From Glycine soja (taxonomy: Eukaryota; Streptophyta; Magnoliopsida; Fabales; Fabaceae), in contig NC_041019.1 in the NCBI RefSeq assembly GCF_004193775.1, positions 13,316,204-13,380,203 of the forward strand: 64,000 nucleotides of DNA, read 5' to 3'. The notes under the pieces are model-generated. The model saw only the letters and a list, made by a program, of their open reading frames with translations. It ran no database searches and was not told the origin of the DNA. Shown here piece after piece: positions 1 to 12,904 of this stretch (its first letter is position 1; every line of letters begins with the position of its first letter). A program made the translations under genes and the position numbers.

Positions 1-498
1 TTTATTTTATTTTTTTTTATTTTGCTGCTTAACTTGAGTTCTTTTGTAAACTTGAACGATCTTGTTGTAAGTCGAACATATTTCTGATAAGTTTTATTTG
101 ATAACAATGAAGTGAATGTGGATCTTTTACTCACGTGAATTTATTTATGATTTTATTGAATAAAATTGAATTTTAATTAGATTCCATATTTTATATTTTT
201 TTTCAATTTATATTCATGTTGGAGTAAAAGGTGTAACAATGCACAAACTTACACTTAAACATATTAAATTAAACCCTTGGATTATAAATTCTCATGTAAT
301 AACCTTTTTGTCAAATAACAACTTAACTAATTATTTATCGAAACACATGATAATCCTTGATAGATTTAAAAACTATATTAAAAGTATACTTACCGCACGC
401 CATAATAGTTCAGAGAAATAATATTAATGAAAAATTGGCTGTCCAAGTACTGTTACGTATTTAGTAGCCTTTTAGAATTCTAACACATCATTATATGC
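1..498. other. AT-rich intergenic, no gene seen
   Basis: AT-rich sequence with only a short open frame (239-421) that has low-complexity composition and resembles no protein I recognise. It ends at the target site of the LINE that follows. Confidence 0.6.
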
Positions 499-540
499 GT
501 GAAGATGACAATTACATATAGAAAAAAAATTACATTGACT

Positions 541-3420
541 GAGCCCAATGCTTATGAGTTGCAAGATTTTGTTGATTGCTATTCTGACCTGGGGTTGGGG
601 AGCATCAATACTCATGGCCCCTTGTACACGTGGACTAATGGCAGGGTGTGGAGCAAACTGGACAGAGCTTTATGTAACCAGGCCTGGTTCAATTCCTTTG
701 GAAATTCTGCTTGTGAAGTTATGGAGTTTATTTCTATTTCAGACCATACTCCTCTAGTTGTCACCACTGAGTTGGTAGTGCCTAGAGCTAATTCTCCATT
801 TAAATTCAACAATGCTATTGTGGATCATCCAAATTTCTTAAGAATTGTTGCAGATGGCTGGAAGCAAAATATTCATGGTTGTAGCATGTTCAAGGTCTGT
901 AAGAAATTGAAAGCTCTTAAAGCTCCCTTGAAGAATCTTTTTAAGCAGGAGTTCAGCAACATCTCCAACCGAGTGGAGCTAGCTGAGGCTGAATATAACA
1001 GTGTGCTTAATTCTCTAAAGCAAAATCCTCAGGATCCTTCCCTTCTTGCTCTGGAAAACCGCACTAGAGGGCAGACCATTATGCTTAGAAAAGCGAAGTC
1101 TATGAAATTTGCTCAACTCATCAAAAACAAATATCTCCTGCAGGCAGATAAATGTTCCAAATTCTTTCATGCTTTAATCAAGCGCAACAGACACAGCCGG
1201 TTTATTGCTGCCATAAGGCTAGAGGATGGGCATAACATTTCCTCCCAAGATGAAATTGCCCTTGCTTTTGTGAATCACTTTAGGAATTTGTTTAGTGCTC
1301 ATGAGCTGACCCAAACTCCTTCCATTTCGATCTACAACAGGGGTCCTAAGGTTCCCACCGATTGTTTTGCGGCCTTACTTTGTCCTACTTCTAAGCAAGA
1401 GGTTTGGAACGTTATTTCTGTGATGGATAACAATAAAGCTCCTGGGCCAGTTGGTTTCAATGTTTTATTCTTCAAGAAGGCTTGGAATATCATTGGTGAT
1501 GATATCTTTGCAACGGTTAATGAATTCTTTACAACTGGAAAAATTCTAAAGCAGCTCAACCATGCTATTATTGCGCTTATTCCTAAGCATGATCAGGCCT
1601 CCCAGGTTAACCATTTTAGACCCATATCTTGCTGTAATTTGTTATACAAGATTGTGTCTAAAATTCTGGCCAACCGCATAGCCCCAGTGCTTGAGACTAT
1701 TATTGGGGAAACTCAAACTGCTTTCATTAAGAACAGAAAGATGATGGACAACATCTTCCTAGTTCAAGAGATTTTGCGCAAATATGCCCCGAAAAGATCC
1801 TCTCCGAGATGCCTCCTAAAAATTGACTTGCATAAAGCTTATGATTCCATTTCCTAGGAATTCTTGGATTGGATGCTTAAGTCCATTGGCTTCCCAGCCC
1901 AGTTCTGTACTTGGATCATGGAATGTGTTTCTTCCACTTCCTTTAGTGTGGCAGTCAATGGATCCATTTATGGTCACTTCAAAGGGCAGCGGGGTCTTAG
2001 ACAAGGGGATCTTCTCTCCCCTTATCTGTTTGTGCTCTGTTTGGAGTACTTTTCTAGAGATATGAGCAGCCTCAAGGATGATGCCAATTTTAAATTTCAT
2101 CCCAACTGTGTAGGTATTCAGCTATCTCATTTGGCTTTTGCAGATGATATTATGCTTCTATCTAGAGAAGATATCCCTTCTGTGTCAACTATGTTTGCCA
2201 AGCTTCAGCACTTCTGTAGGGTTTCAAGGCTTTCCATCAGCTCTAATAAATCTGTCATATACTCAGCCGGTATTAGGCCTCATGAGCTTTCTCATATTCA
2301 GCAGCTTACTGGATTTAGCCTGGGTGACTTCCCTTTTAGATACTTGGGTGTTCCCCTTTTATCATCTAGATTAAATGTATGTCATTATGCTCCCTTGCTT
2401 TCCAAGATTACTGGTCTGATTCAGGGATGGAGCAAGAAGTCTTTATCTTATGCAGGTAAGTTAGAGTTGATCAGAGTAGTTATTCAAGGAATTGTGAATT
2501 TCTGGATGGGGATTTTTCCTTTGCCGCAATCTGTTCTGGACCAGATCAACACTTCGTGCCGTAATTTTCTGTGGGGCAAAGCGGATATTGGCAAAAACAA
2601 GCCCTTGGTTGCTTGGTCAGTAGTTTGTTCTCCGAAAAAAGAAGGGGGTTTAGGCCTTTTTAATCTCAAGGACTGAAACCTTGCGTTTCTTTCCCGTATC
2701 CTGTGGGACTTTCATTGTAAGAAAGATTCTCTATGGGTTCGGTGGGTTCACCATTACTATTTCAGAGGGAGCGATGTATGAAATTACAATACTTCTTCAT
2801 CAGATTCAGTTTTGATAAAGAAAATCATTCAAATAAGGGACTTTATTATCTCCAAAGAGCCAAGTACGGAAGAGGCCAAAAAGAGGATTCAATCTTGGAG
2901 CACCAATGAACAATTGCTTGTTGGCAAAGTCTATGAATACATTAGAGGTGTCAAGCCTATTGTTAGTTGGTGTTCTGTTATATGGAACCCAACAATCCCC
3001 CCTAAGATGTCTTTCATTCTGTGGCTTGCTAAAAGGAACCGACTGCTTACTCTTGACAAAGTTGCTTTTTTGAACAAGGGTTCCCTCTGCCCTTTATGTT
3101 CAAATGAGGCTGAGTCAAATGCTCATTTGTTCTTTTCTTGCAGGAAATCTCTGCAAGTTTGGGCTCACATTCGTGATTTGACTCCTTTCCGCAGACGTTT
3201 CACTTCTTTACAGCGCATTACTGACTCTTTAATTAGGGACAGATCCACATCAGGTGTTCAAGGAAAATTACGTTGTCTGGCTATAGCAATTACAGTCTAC
3301 TGTATCTAGCTGTCTAGGAACAAGCTGATTTTTGAAGATTATCAATTTTCTGTAATAGAGGTTATTAGCAAGATTAAGTTTCTTATGTATAGACAAGCGC
3401 AACTGTTGCATTTGTTTTAG
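541..3420 (+). pseudogene. LINE ORF2 (endonuclease/reverse transcriptase), four in-frame stops
   Basis: A single reading frame runs from the element start to TAG at 3418-3420. In order it shows the end of the endonuclease domain (ISDHTPLVV near 740), the reverse transcriptase (FRPISCCN near 1615, KAYDSIS just before 1855, catalytic FADD at 2137-2148) and a zinc-binding zf-RVT end (CPLCSNEAESNAHLFFSC near 3090-3140). The frame is broken by TAG at 1855, TGA at 2674, TGA at 2779 and TAG at 3307, with no frameshift. Each stop sits where a Trp codon would fit. The palm motif normally APGPDG reads APGPVG. The copy cannot encode an active enzyme. Confidence 0.92.
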
Positions 3421-3544
3421 CATCTTGATATAGGCCTTCTTGTATTAGGCGGACTTTTGATTTTCTCTAGTTGCGGGGTATGCCCCGTTTATTATTGTAT
3501 CATTTTGGGTTTAATATAATTTACATTTTTCCCAAAAAAAAAAA
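541..3544 (+). mobile_element. 5'-truncated L1-type LINE with poly(A) tail and TSD
   Basis: Non-LTR retrotransposon copy. It begins inside the endonuclease domain, contains reverse transcriptase and a C-terminal zf-RVT domain, and ends in an A-run (3534-3544). The target-site duplication is TTACATTGACT with the adjoining A-run, at 522-540 and 3534-3555; this fixes both ends and shows that the ATG at 499 is flanking DNA, not LINE. The 5' truncation and poly(A) tail are typical of L1 integration. The target itself is repetitive: ACATTGACTAT recurs at 3578-3588 and 3644-3654. The element ends about 0.8 kb upstream of the phytoene synthase start codon. Confidence 0.92.
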
Positions 3545-4358
3545 TTACATTGACTATAGAAAAAAAATTTACATTGACTATGGTTCTGTAAAAAAAATTA
3601 CATATAGAAAAAAAAAGTGAAAAAAAGAAAAGTTTACAATTCCACATTGACTATGGTTGATTTTCTTTTAAAAAAAATCTAGGATATTTATTTATCGGAA
3701 GACAAGCATTACTCTTTCGAGATATTGTGATCTAATCAAGGGACTAATATTTTTCTATATACACATACTTATGATCAAACTTTTGATTAAACACTTTTAG
3801 AAAACAAAATTATGTGCCAATCATGTGTAGTTGATGCCACACCATGTTAGTACTACTTGAATCATGTTGATGCTAAACAAGTCATTCTCAACCACATTTA
3901 ACCCACATGCTACTAAAAAAACCAAAACCAAAAACATTGGATCACAAATTCACAACCGTTAAAAAGGGGGTAGACAGTGGGGAGGAGTGAGAAGAAACAG
4001 TCTTGCATTAAAGACAAACAACTTGTTCAAGTTCAAGATTACTACACCACCGTCCATACATTTAACATGTGTCAGCTAAGGTTACAACTGAGCATATTCC
4101 TCACAAGAGATTGCCTTTGCATTTAGCCTTCCAATCATATTTCTCTCTATATCCTCACTCAGCATAATAATAAGCAGGTCCTAAAACTTGTACTAGCCTC
4201 ACAAAAACCAACCATTTTTCCCATCAAAGTTACTTACAATTTCTCAAAATTTTCTAATTTTCTTGCTCCCTTTCTTTTCTGGTGTGTGCACTTCGTCACT
4301 TTTTGTGCCATTCAAAGGTGCAGCATAAGAGGTAAGAGGAAGTTGCCTAGTGTTTGAG
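3545..4358 (+). promoter_or_regulatory. Upstream region of the phytoene synthase gene
   Basis: Intergenic DNA between the LINE tail and the phytoene synthase start codon; it should hold the promoter and 5' UTR. The first 120 bases carry A-rich repeats of ACATTGACTAT that match the LINE target site. I see no convincing TATA box; CTATATCC near 4147 is only a weak candidate, and I cannot place the transcription start. The LINE separates this segment from anything further upstream. Confidence 0.4.
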
Positions 4359-7351
4359 ATGTCTGGTGTTCTTCTTTGGGTGAGTTGTGGACCCAAGGAG
4401 AACCCCATCTCCATTGTTGGTCTTGCTGGAAGAGGTGGCAGAAGCCAGAGGAGGTTTGGACTGTGCAATGGGATCAGTTTTGCAAGCTTTTCACCAGCAG
4501 TGGCAGACCCTTCAAGATCCTCAGAGGAGAGGGTATATGAGGTGGTGTTGAAGCAAGCAGCACTGGTCAAGGAGAAGAATAAGGGCACCAAGAGAGCACT
4601 GAATTTAGACAAACCAACAGTTGAAGGTGATTTAACCCATGGGGATCTGTTGAGTGCTGCTTATGATAGGTGTGGTGAAGTCTGTGCTGAATATGCCAAG
4701 ACATTTTATCTTGGTACTCTCTCTCTGTCCTGTTTTGGTCCTTTTTGTTTTTCTTAATCATTTTCCCTTGTTCCAATGAGTTTTTGTGCATTTTTTTAAA
4801 GTTCATTATAATATCAGTTTCATATTAAGAAAATTCAGTCATTGACTAACTGTTGTGAAGAAGTAACCCCCTTCATGGTTCAAATTTTAAGCTTCTCTCA
4901 TCCTTCTTGGTTGATTCTAGAGGAATATTCACTTAAGAGAGGGATCTCTATAATTCACTTTTGCCAATTGTACTATGCCTTCACTTTGTTGCAAAATGTT
5001 TACTATAATTGAAATGGTTTATTTATTCCCAAGGCAGCGTGGATCAACAGTCCATTCAATGATTTCAAATTTTGGTCACTATTCTTTGTTGGTCTATTTA
5101 ATGTTTCTTAGTATATGTTGTTGTTGTCAATTTGATTGGTTAATTGTGAACTGCAAATCTCAGGCACACAATTGATGACCCAAGAGCGCAGAAAAGCCAT
5201 CTGGGCCATATACGGTATGTGTGCTTATCCTAATTGGCATTCTACAAAAGCTTATCCAATGAGGCTTGGGTTCATTTTTATTTATTTTGAAATTGACTAC
5301 ACTTTGTGCATGCAGTGTGGTGCAGAAGAACCGATGAACTAGTGGATGGACCTAATGCTTCTCACATCACACCAAAGGCCTTGGACAGGTGGGAGCAAAG
5401 ACTATACGATGTTTTTGAAGGCCGGCCTTATGATATGTATGATGCTGCCCTCTCAGATACAGTTTCAAAGTACCCAGTTGATATACAGGTAGACCAAAAG
5501 CCCAAAAACTTCACTCTGAAATTGAACCTTTTAGTTACCTTTCCTAGTTTGTGGGGAAAATAAATCTTCATTTACATCAGAATTCAAACTAGTCAACAAG
5601 TATTCATATCCCACATCAATTTTAGATATGGCCAAAATAGAGCTTATAAAGGCTTGGATAATCCTTACTGATGAGTTAGCTTTGAGCTAAACTTGGCTCA
5701 TCTTCAAGATGGTATCAAAGAATCGGGTAGATTAATATTGAGTCACCCTCAACTGTTTAAACATCTACCTGCCCTTGCAACTTTCCCAAAGACGTGCTAT
5801 TCTAAGTTTGAAGAGGTTGTGTTGGAGTTGGACAATCTTTTCAGGTTGAGTTAGCCTAGTTCAAATTCAAGAACAAGGAAAATGGTGGTGCTCGATTAAA
5901 GCCGCAAAACATGTGAGGATAATGTACTTGCTTGGTTCAGCTTATTTTGAGAAAAATGATTCCTTTTTTTTCCTCTTTAAAACTTTCCGAGAAAGCTTAA
6001 AACCAGAAACAATTATTTTTCCTGGAATGGGCATTACCAAACATGCCAATTGTCTTAAGATACAAGCCCCTAAAAAAACATGATGGAATCTGGTCGTTAG
6101 CTGATGGCTGAATTGTTGTGACTTGTAGTAGGTAATGAGTAAGGAACTTGTGTTCTACAAGATAAGTGTTGAATTGTATAATTTAGAGTATCTAGTGTTC
6201 AGTTATGTATAAATTACTTAGCATTTAACAACAATAGGGGGTACTACTTATTTTTATGTGCTAAAAACTAATCCAAGTTCCAATGAATTGTCTGTTTGAA
6301 TAGCCATTTAAGGACATGATTGAAGGGATGAGGCTGGATCTGAGAAAGTCAAGATACAATAACTTTGATGAACTCTACCTTTACTGCTACTATGTAGCTG
6401 GGACAGTGGGACTCATGAGTGTTCCAGTAATGGGGATAGCACCAGAATCAAAGGCTTCGACAGAGAGTGTCTATAATGCTGCATTGGCACTTGGCATTGC
6501 TAATCAACTTACCAACATTCTCAGAGACGTTGGAGAAGAGTAAGGATCTTTAAATACAACAATATCTTGTAGTTTTAGTATGACTGACATTCATACATAA
6601 AAACCTCAATTCCAAGAAAGTATATCTCAACAATAAAGAAGTGAAATTCTGCAATTCAACTTAATTTAGAATAGCATTTAATTTCAATTATCAATATAAT
6701 TTGAGGTAGAATAAGGAGGGAAGGAAATCTTCAAATCAAAATGATATTTTTTCTATTAAACCAAAGAAGTGATGTACTTTTCCTTTCCCAATGAGATTGC
6801 TATAGTAGCCGTGTAAAACTATGATTTATGTTAAAAAAAAAATCAGTGTAATAAAAATGATTTGTTAGAGTTTTCATTAAAAAAAAAAGGAGCTGTTATT
6901 TCTTAGCCGTTCTGACCCTTAAGCAGCCAACAAAATTATGTATCTAATTATTACTTGTTTTCTTGATCATTATAGTGCAAGAAGAGGAAGAGTATATCTT
7001 CCACAAGATGAATTGGCACAAGCTGGCCTATCAGATGATGACATTTTTAGAGGGAAAGTTACCGACAAGTGGCGCAATTTCATGAAGGGCCAAATACAGA
7101 GAGCAAGGATGTTTTTTGATGAGGCAGAGAAGGGAGTTTCAGAGCTCAACTCTGCAAGCAGGTGGCCAGTATGGGCATCTTTGTTGTTGTATAGGCAAAT
7201 CTTAGATTCTATTGAAGCCAATGACTACAATAACTTCACTAAAAGAGCTTATGTAGGTAAAGTTAAGAAGCTATTATCACTACCTGCTGCATATGGAAGA
7301 GCACTTCTAGGTCCCCAAAAGTTGACCAAAATGGTTACGAGAAGTATGTAA
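4359..7351 (+). CDS. PSY: Phytoene synthase, plastid, five exons
   Basis: Condenses two geranylgeranyl diphosphates to phytoene in plastids, the committed step of carotenoid synthesis. Exons: 4359-4713, 5164-5214, 5316-5488, 6304-6539 and 6976-7351; all introns are GT-AG. The joined frame is 1191 nt, 396 aa, a usual length for plant PSY. Residues 1 to about 60 are Ser/Gly/Arg-rich with few acidic residues, like a transit peptide. The catalytic core has both Asp-rich Mg-diphosphate motifs, DELVD (142-146) and DVGED (268-272, split by intron 4). The small 51-nt second exon and the 173- and 236-nt exons are the sizes I remember for plant PSY genes. An upstream GTG in frame at 4350 exists, but ATG 4359 gives the expected N-terminus. 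The C-terminus ends TRSM. No break was seen, so it should be functional. The paralogue class (PSY1/2/3) cannot be told from sequence alone. Confidence 0.96.
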
Positions 7352-8599
7352 AAGTTGTTCCAATGAGCATCAAATTGTTTGAGCTTGTAAATTCTGTTCA
7401 CTAGAAATCATTAAGCTATAAAGTGTATATTTTTTTTCAAGTTTTAATAGTATACATCTCAAGTAAAAAATATTCAACAGAAATCCATTTAATATTCAGT
7501 TTGGAAGTAAATATTTTGTTCTTGGCCAAGCAACATTTAGCAATTGACTGTTATTTGGTTCACTTGTAAAAAAAAAGGGTTCTAATTTATTTAACATTCC
7601 AAAACTTCCATATCATATTTGGCGATTGACTGATTCTACTATAACAAGATATACTTGTTATTTGTTAACAATGACAAAGTTATGGGTTAACAAAAGTATT
7701 AGTTAGTTTCGGACACAGGAATGATAACTAATCTATACTAGAAGTTAATAAATAATTTACACATTAACAAGTTTATGAGATGGGTAGAATCTTAAAGTGT
7801 TGGAATATTTGAACTGCAAGTGGATGAGAGACTCGGTGGTAACTAATCAACTTTAGGGAGAGAAGAAGAAAAAGGTATGCATGAGACAAAGTTATCTGTT
7901 TTTTTTTTAAGGGATTCAAAGTTAGTTCACAGCAAATAATTCACAATTTATGTATACTATTGACCTAATGAAATTAAACTCTCTTGATAAAGAAAGTCAT
8001 CTTTTTGTTTATAAAATTGTTACTACTTGGTTTGACATATCCCTAATAGTTCCAAACATAATGATATACACGATTTTCATTATTTAAATAAGAAAGAAAA
8101 AGAATATTATGCATCACAGTATAAAATAAGTCTTATAATTAATTATTTTTAATTGAATGTCAACATAAAAATATTTTATATTATTAGTGTGTGACACAAA
8201 TATTTTTCATTTTTCATTTTAAAAAGATGTGAAACAAATATGATATAAAATCTCTATATTTACGTGCTTCTCGTTTCCATAATGAAAGTTGTGGATGCTA
8301 CATTTCTATTCTCTACAACTACCTCTTCCCTCATCATGATTTCACATTTCTTCTTTCACTTTTTTTCAATGTCTTATTTAAATTATTTTTCTAAAATTAT
8401 TAAATATCAACTAAACATATTCATCATAATAATATTCTTAAATATAATATTCCTAAAATGTTTACATTCTCAAGAATAATTCGTGATTATAATCATGAGA
8501 AACAAACACATCGTAAAATTTCCATATTCATGTTGTTTCTTATTTTCATTACAAAAGTTACTTGCATTTGTATTTGTACTATCCAAGACCTATAAAATA
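7352..8599. other. AT-rich intergenic after PSY
   Basis: Contains the PSY 3' UTR (no single convincing polyadenylation signal) and then AT-rich DNA. The open frames at 8264-8479 and 8483-8680 are low-complexity and unconvincing. Confidence 0.5.
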
Positions 8600-9047
8600 C
8601 ACATGACATTTCAAGACACGTGTCAGCCTTGTAATAGGATCATGGACACTCGACCCTTAGTGGTGAGGCTCCCTAACTGACAAGTTATCTCTAACATATT
8701 AATATTTGATTATATTTGAATGCCATAAGTCAAGAATTATCTGCAAAGGCTATAATAGCCTCTACAAACAAGGATCCGCAGCTACGCTTCACTCCTATAA
8801 ATATCAAGTTCCATCAAACCCTTAACACATACATCCATACACTTTAGCACACCAACAACAAGTCTATGCACATCTCTCTTGCTCACTTGAGCCTTATTTA
8901 AGCATATACTTGTTTTATCTCCTAACTCATGTACTTACTTGAACGTTGGAGTCATTTGTTTTGTAGGTCTCCCCTCCTGTTCTCTCAACAAAGGTGTCTC
9001 TCCAAGTCGACGAGTGAAGTCCGGGAGCCCACTTTGACCACGTTGTC
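8600..9047 (+). mobile_element. LTR fragment (R/U5-like part), interrupted
   Basis: Has the layout of the 3' half of a legume LTR: CTCCTATAAATATCAAG near 8791 as a TATA-like box, then a CACTTGAGCC-type stretch near 8884, GAACGTTGGAGTC near 8941 and a GC-richer end. Such TTGAGCGTCGGAGT-like motifs occur in legume gypsy LTRs in my recollection. The left boundary is approximate. The right side is cut by the next element at 9048. Confidence 0.4.
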
Positions 9048-9924
9048 TGTGACATCCTCTACCCCACACATATATGTATTAATAATAAAAAAGGAATAAG
9101 AAATCAAAATTAATTAAAAGTTTTTAAAATATATTTAAATAAAAACATTTCAAATGGATAAAAGACTCACATTCACTTTACTATTACCAAATAAAACTTG
9201 TCAAAAACATTTTTGGCTCAAAACATCATGTAATTAAACAAAACTCATGTCCTAATGTCACATCCTATCAGAGCATTGTGTCTCGACGTTTTTCAGCACA
9301 AGGTTCCTTAAAGTAATTCACCTAGTCATCCGCTCCCACGAACACAAAGTTCAAGATCATCACAGGATCCAAACACAAACAACACACTGAGAGTGAGTTA
9401 TCACATTCCTAACTAATAGAGAGAAACAAGACAACATGTAGATATACATATCATATAAATGAAATATAACTTACTTAAACATAGTTCACGTCATTCCACC
9501 ACTTTGTCGTGTAACATTACATCACAACACAACACGCCTCATTCATTTTCACATCATTCACGCACTCAAGGATCAAAACACAATATCACTAAATCAATCA
9601 ATACACAAGCGCTATGCAAGAGATACACTAAGACTCAATCTTATATGCAATGTGGTACCATGTGAGTGAAAAACCTCATCGGACGCCTAGGAGTACATGA
9701 CTAGACAAACCACACATTATTAAGTCAGACCACTCTCACTAGGTAAAATCATAGGGAGACCAGTCAGGGTCACGCTATTTTGCGAGAATACTCCAACCAT
9801 GTGGGATCGACACAAGCTTAAAGGAGCACTCAAACCGGGTGTATTTACCCCTAAGGCCTAGACTTCGAAGAGTCTGTTAGGGCCTCTTCCTCCTGATTCA
9901 GGTCCAACCCATAAAACATTTTAA

Positions 9925-10560
9925 CACAGACTCTATCTATGAACTGTACAAAACACACAACTTCTCAATTGTTCTCAAAATAATTTTATCTCGTTGCGCT
10001 TGTGATTAAACTCGTCGGGTCCCCACAATGGTTCCTATCATAATACTTTTCGCACATTAACTTGTCACCCTTAAAAGGTCTTATAGTCGTGTGATTATAC
10101 GATTCATAGCTCACAACTCAGTACACACAACATCTTAATGCACATATATATTACAAGTCAATACATACTCAATTTCTCACATACACTCGATCTCAATCAC
10201 AATGGTATAATCTTAATTTAACATGTTATCACACCTCATAAACCATATATACTTTACCTATGAACTATGCAATACTCACAACTACTCAATTGTTTTCAAA
10301 ATCATTTTAACCCGTCGCACCTCAAAGTGATTCAACTCGTCGGGTTCCCACAGTGGATTCCATCACAATACTCGTCGCCTTTAAAGGGTCTTATAATTGT
10401 GTGATTGCACAGTTTATAACTAACAACTCAATACATACAATGTCTCAATACACATGTATCTCACCATTCATCACATGTTCAATTTGTCACTTACTCATAA
10501 TTTGAATTACTATTTCATAATCTCAATATAACAATTTATACAAAATGCTTCTCACAACAT
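9925..10560. repeat. Imperfect tandem duplication, 321-bp offset
   Basis: The block around 9938-10140 recurs at 10259-10460. Landmarks are TGAACTGTAC/TGAACTATGC, AACTCGTCGGGT (10010 and 10335), then GGTCTTATA followed by a TGTGATT stretch. The copies have diverged by many substitutions, so the duplication is old. Confidence 0.75.
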
Positions 10561-10999
10561 GGGGGAGTAAAACCCCTCAAATAATTCCACCCAATCATAT
10601 TAAAATCAATGAACCAAAATTATAGGTCAAAAACACGAAAACATCAAGAGCACTCAAGTTTATCAACTAATTCAAATTAGAACATCAATTGGTCCGTCAA
10701 ACACAACGATATTGTATTTATAATTGTAAAGGAAAATTATAATTCAATAAACATCCCAAAATAAATTCCAATTTAATTTTCTAAGAATCCCTACACATGT
10801 TAATTCTAACCATAATTGCGATAAATTCATCTCTTACCTCTAAGCGGGCTCACGTGTGTAGTCTGATAATGATAGTGACGTCTCTAGCAGTTCCCTAAGA
10901 TTCCTCAAGTTTTTCCTCTATTTTCTTTGTTGGGATTTCCAAGCGTTAGAGATAAGGAGAAGAGATTGTAGTCTCCAATTCACTGTCAAAATGGGTTTC

Positions 11000-11300
11000 A
11001 AAGGTGGTGTCCAAATTTCACGACGATCCAACGGTTGATGAGTCCGGGATCATAGTTTTACTGTGATAGGTTTTGGGTGTATGTGGGAATAGAGAAAGCT
11101 CAGTGCGAGGGACATTGCTTCCATCATGAACATTATCTTGAAAATCCCAACTGCGGGTGTGTGCAGAAATAAGTTCCTAACCTCGTGTTCAAATTTCATG
11201 ACGATCTAACAATTAACTAGTCCATGATCATCATTTTACTGAGACATGTTTAAGTATATGCGGAAAAAGAGAGAGTTTTGGAAAAGGGTAAAGGGAGAAC
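11000..11300. repeat. Imperfect tandem duplication, 178-bp offset
   Basis: The segment with AAATTTCACGACGATCCAAC at 11013 recurs as AAATTTCATGACGATCTAAC at 11191, each followed by a GATCAT..TTTTACTG stretch. It lies inside the probable solo LTR. Confidence 0.7.
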
Positions 11301-11611
11301 ATATTTAGGGAGAGAGAACAAATATGTGTTGTAAATGTAAAAAGTGACCTCTTACATCTCTATTTAGGGTATTCTTGGTCTTTTATTTATTCAATTTTTC
11401 TTTATTTATTTATTTTATAAAAATGAACTCTATTTTATTTTCTATCAAATGAATAAATAAAATATTTTTTTTATTTTCCTTCAAACCATTATTTTAATTA
11501 ATAAAGTTATTTCTCCTTATTTATTTAATTATAAAAATCTCATAATTTTTCTAAAACTCTATTTATTTCTAAATAATTTTTTTTAATTTATTTATGAAAA
11601 ATGGCGTGTCC

Positions 11612-12354
11612 TATCTACGTAGATTTTGGTAAGTACAATATTATTTCTCTATTTCATAATTTCACAATTCTTCTTCCAGAATTTAAAAAAAAAATTTAAT
11701 TAAACAAAACATATTTATTTTTGTCTGAAATTATTAACTATCAACCAAACATATTCATATTCACAAGAATAAAATTCCTAAATATTATATTCAAAAGTAA
11801 GGTATTATAACTTGAAAGTCAAAATAATAATATTTTCTTCGTCTCCAATTATAAGACTCTTTCAACTAAATTACATTTTTTAAGAAAATCAGTTAATATA
11901 GTTAAATTACAAATTTATCATTATAGGTTTAAATATATTTTCAATCCTTGTAATTTAACGTTTTTTGTTTTTTGTCCTTATAAAATTATATTTAGTTTTT
12001 AATTTTTGTAAGTTAATTTTGTTTCATTTTCATCCTTATAACACTTTAGGTAGCACTTTGAATAGTGAAAAAAGTGTTATATAAAACAATACAAGAACAA
12101 AAAATAAGACAAACATAATTTGCAAGAACTAAAAACAAAAACTAATTTTACAATGACAAAAAATAAAAAAAAAACACTAAATTAAAAAGACTAAAAAAAT
12201 ATTTAAGTCTTATCTGTATTATCATTCTATAATTATTCTTTTCTTATCTCTTTATTTGTTTTTTATTAATATTTGAAGAAAAAATAATTAAGAGAATGTG
12301 AAAAAATTAATCAAGTTTAAAAATTTATGAAATGGATCATATAAGAAGGGAAAG
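11612..12354. other. AT-rich intergenic
   Basis: Very AT-rich sequence with poly-A/T runs and no coding or structural signal that I can support. Confidence 0.5.
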
Positions 12355-12362
12355 ATGGAGGA

Positions 12363-12789
12363 TAGGGGTGACAAAACACATTCGACCCCTCAGACCAATC
12401 CGTTTTGACCTATTTTTTTGGCAGGACGAGTTTGAGTTTTTAATCCGTCAATTTCCTTCGACTTGTCCCATTTTGATCCGTTAAAAAATGAGTTGAGAAA
12501 AAAATAGGTGAGTCAATTCGTTTATCTATTATTTTGTTAAAATAAATAATTTAGTATTTATTTTGATATTTTATCTATATATTTGTTAATTTTTGATTAG
12601 TTTATTTTTTATTTAAATAACTTATTATTCAAAATTTAAGATAATATATTTTTTCTTAATATTTTAATTTTAACGGGTCAAATAACCAGCCCACCATCTC
12701 GATAAAAATGAGACGAAATAATACTTTAAACTCATATATGAAATACGCGATGAAATGGGTTTACCTGACCAACTCGATTGCCATCCGTA
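12363..12789. mobile_element. Decayed hAT-type MITE
   Basis: Ends TAGGGGTGACAA and TTGCCATCCGTA are imperfect inverted repeats. The flanks ATGGAGGA (12355-12362) and GTGGAGGT (12790-12797) look like a worn 8-bp target duplication (6 of 8 match). It belongs to the same general type as the better preserved element at 26039-26521. No transposase. It lies about 0.2 kb upstream of an mTERF gene. Confidence 0.6.
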
Positions 12790-12904
12790 GTGGAGGTAAA
12801 TAGTAGTAGGGAATACGCATGCCCTTGGTTCCTCTACAAAATCAAAAGGGTTTATCTGAGAAACCTAGACAGTAGACACGGCAGATGTTGTCCTTGGTCT
12901 TCTC

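Larger units (their letters stand above)
9048..11611. mobile_element. Probable solo LTR (TGTGACATCC end), about 2.6 kb
   Basis: Non-coding repeat starting TGTGACATCCTCTACCCC, a common gypsy LTR end type, and closing near GGCGTGTCC at about 11603-11612, which resembles a decayed terminus. It contains two internal direct duplications (321-bp and 178-bp offset). No reading frame of note and no second copy were seen in the window. The right boundary and target duplication are not resolved. Confidence 0.5.

Noticed and set aside
499..540. ATG at 499 as the start of the LINE protein
   Set aside because: The target-site duplication shows 499-540 is flanking host DNA; the element is 5'-truncated and begins at about 541.
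4244..4612. Minus-strand open frame overlapping PSY exon 1
   Set aside because: Shadow of the PSY coding strand; no family resemblance.
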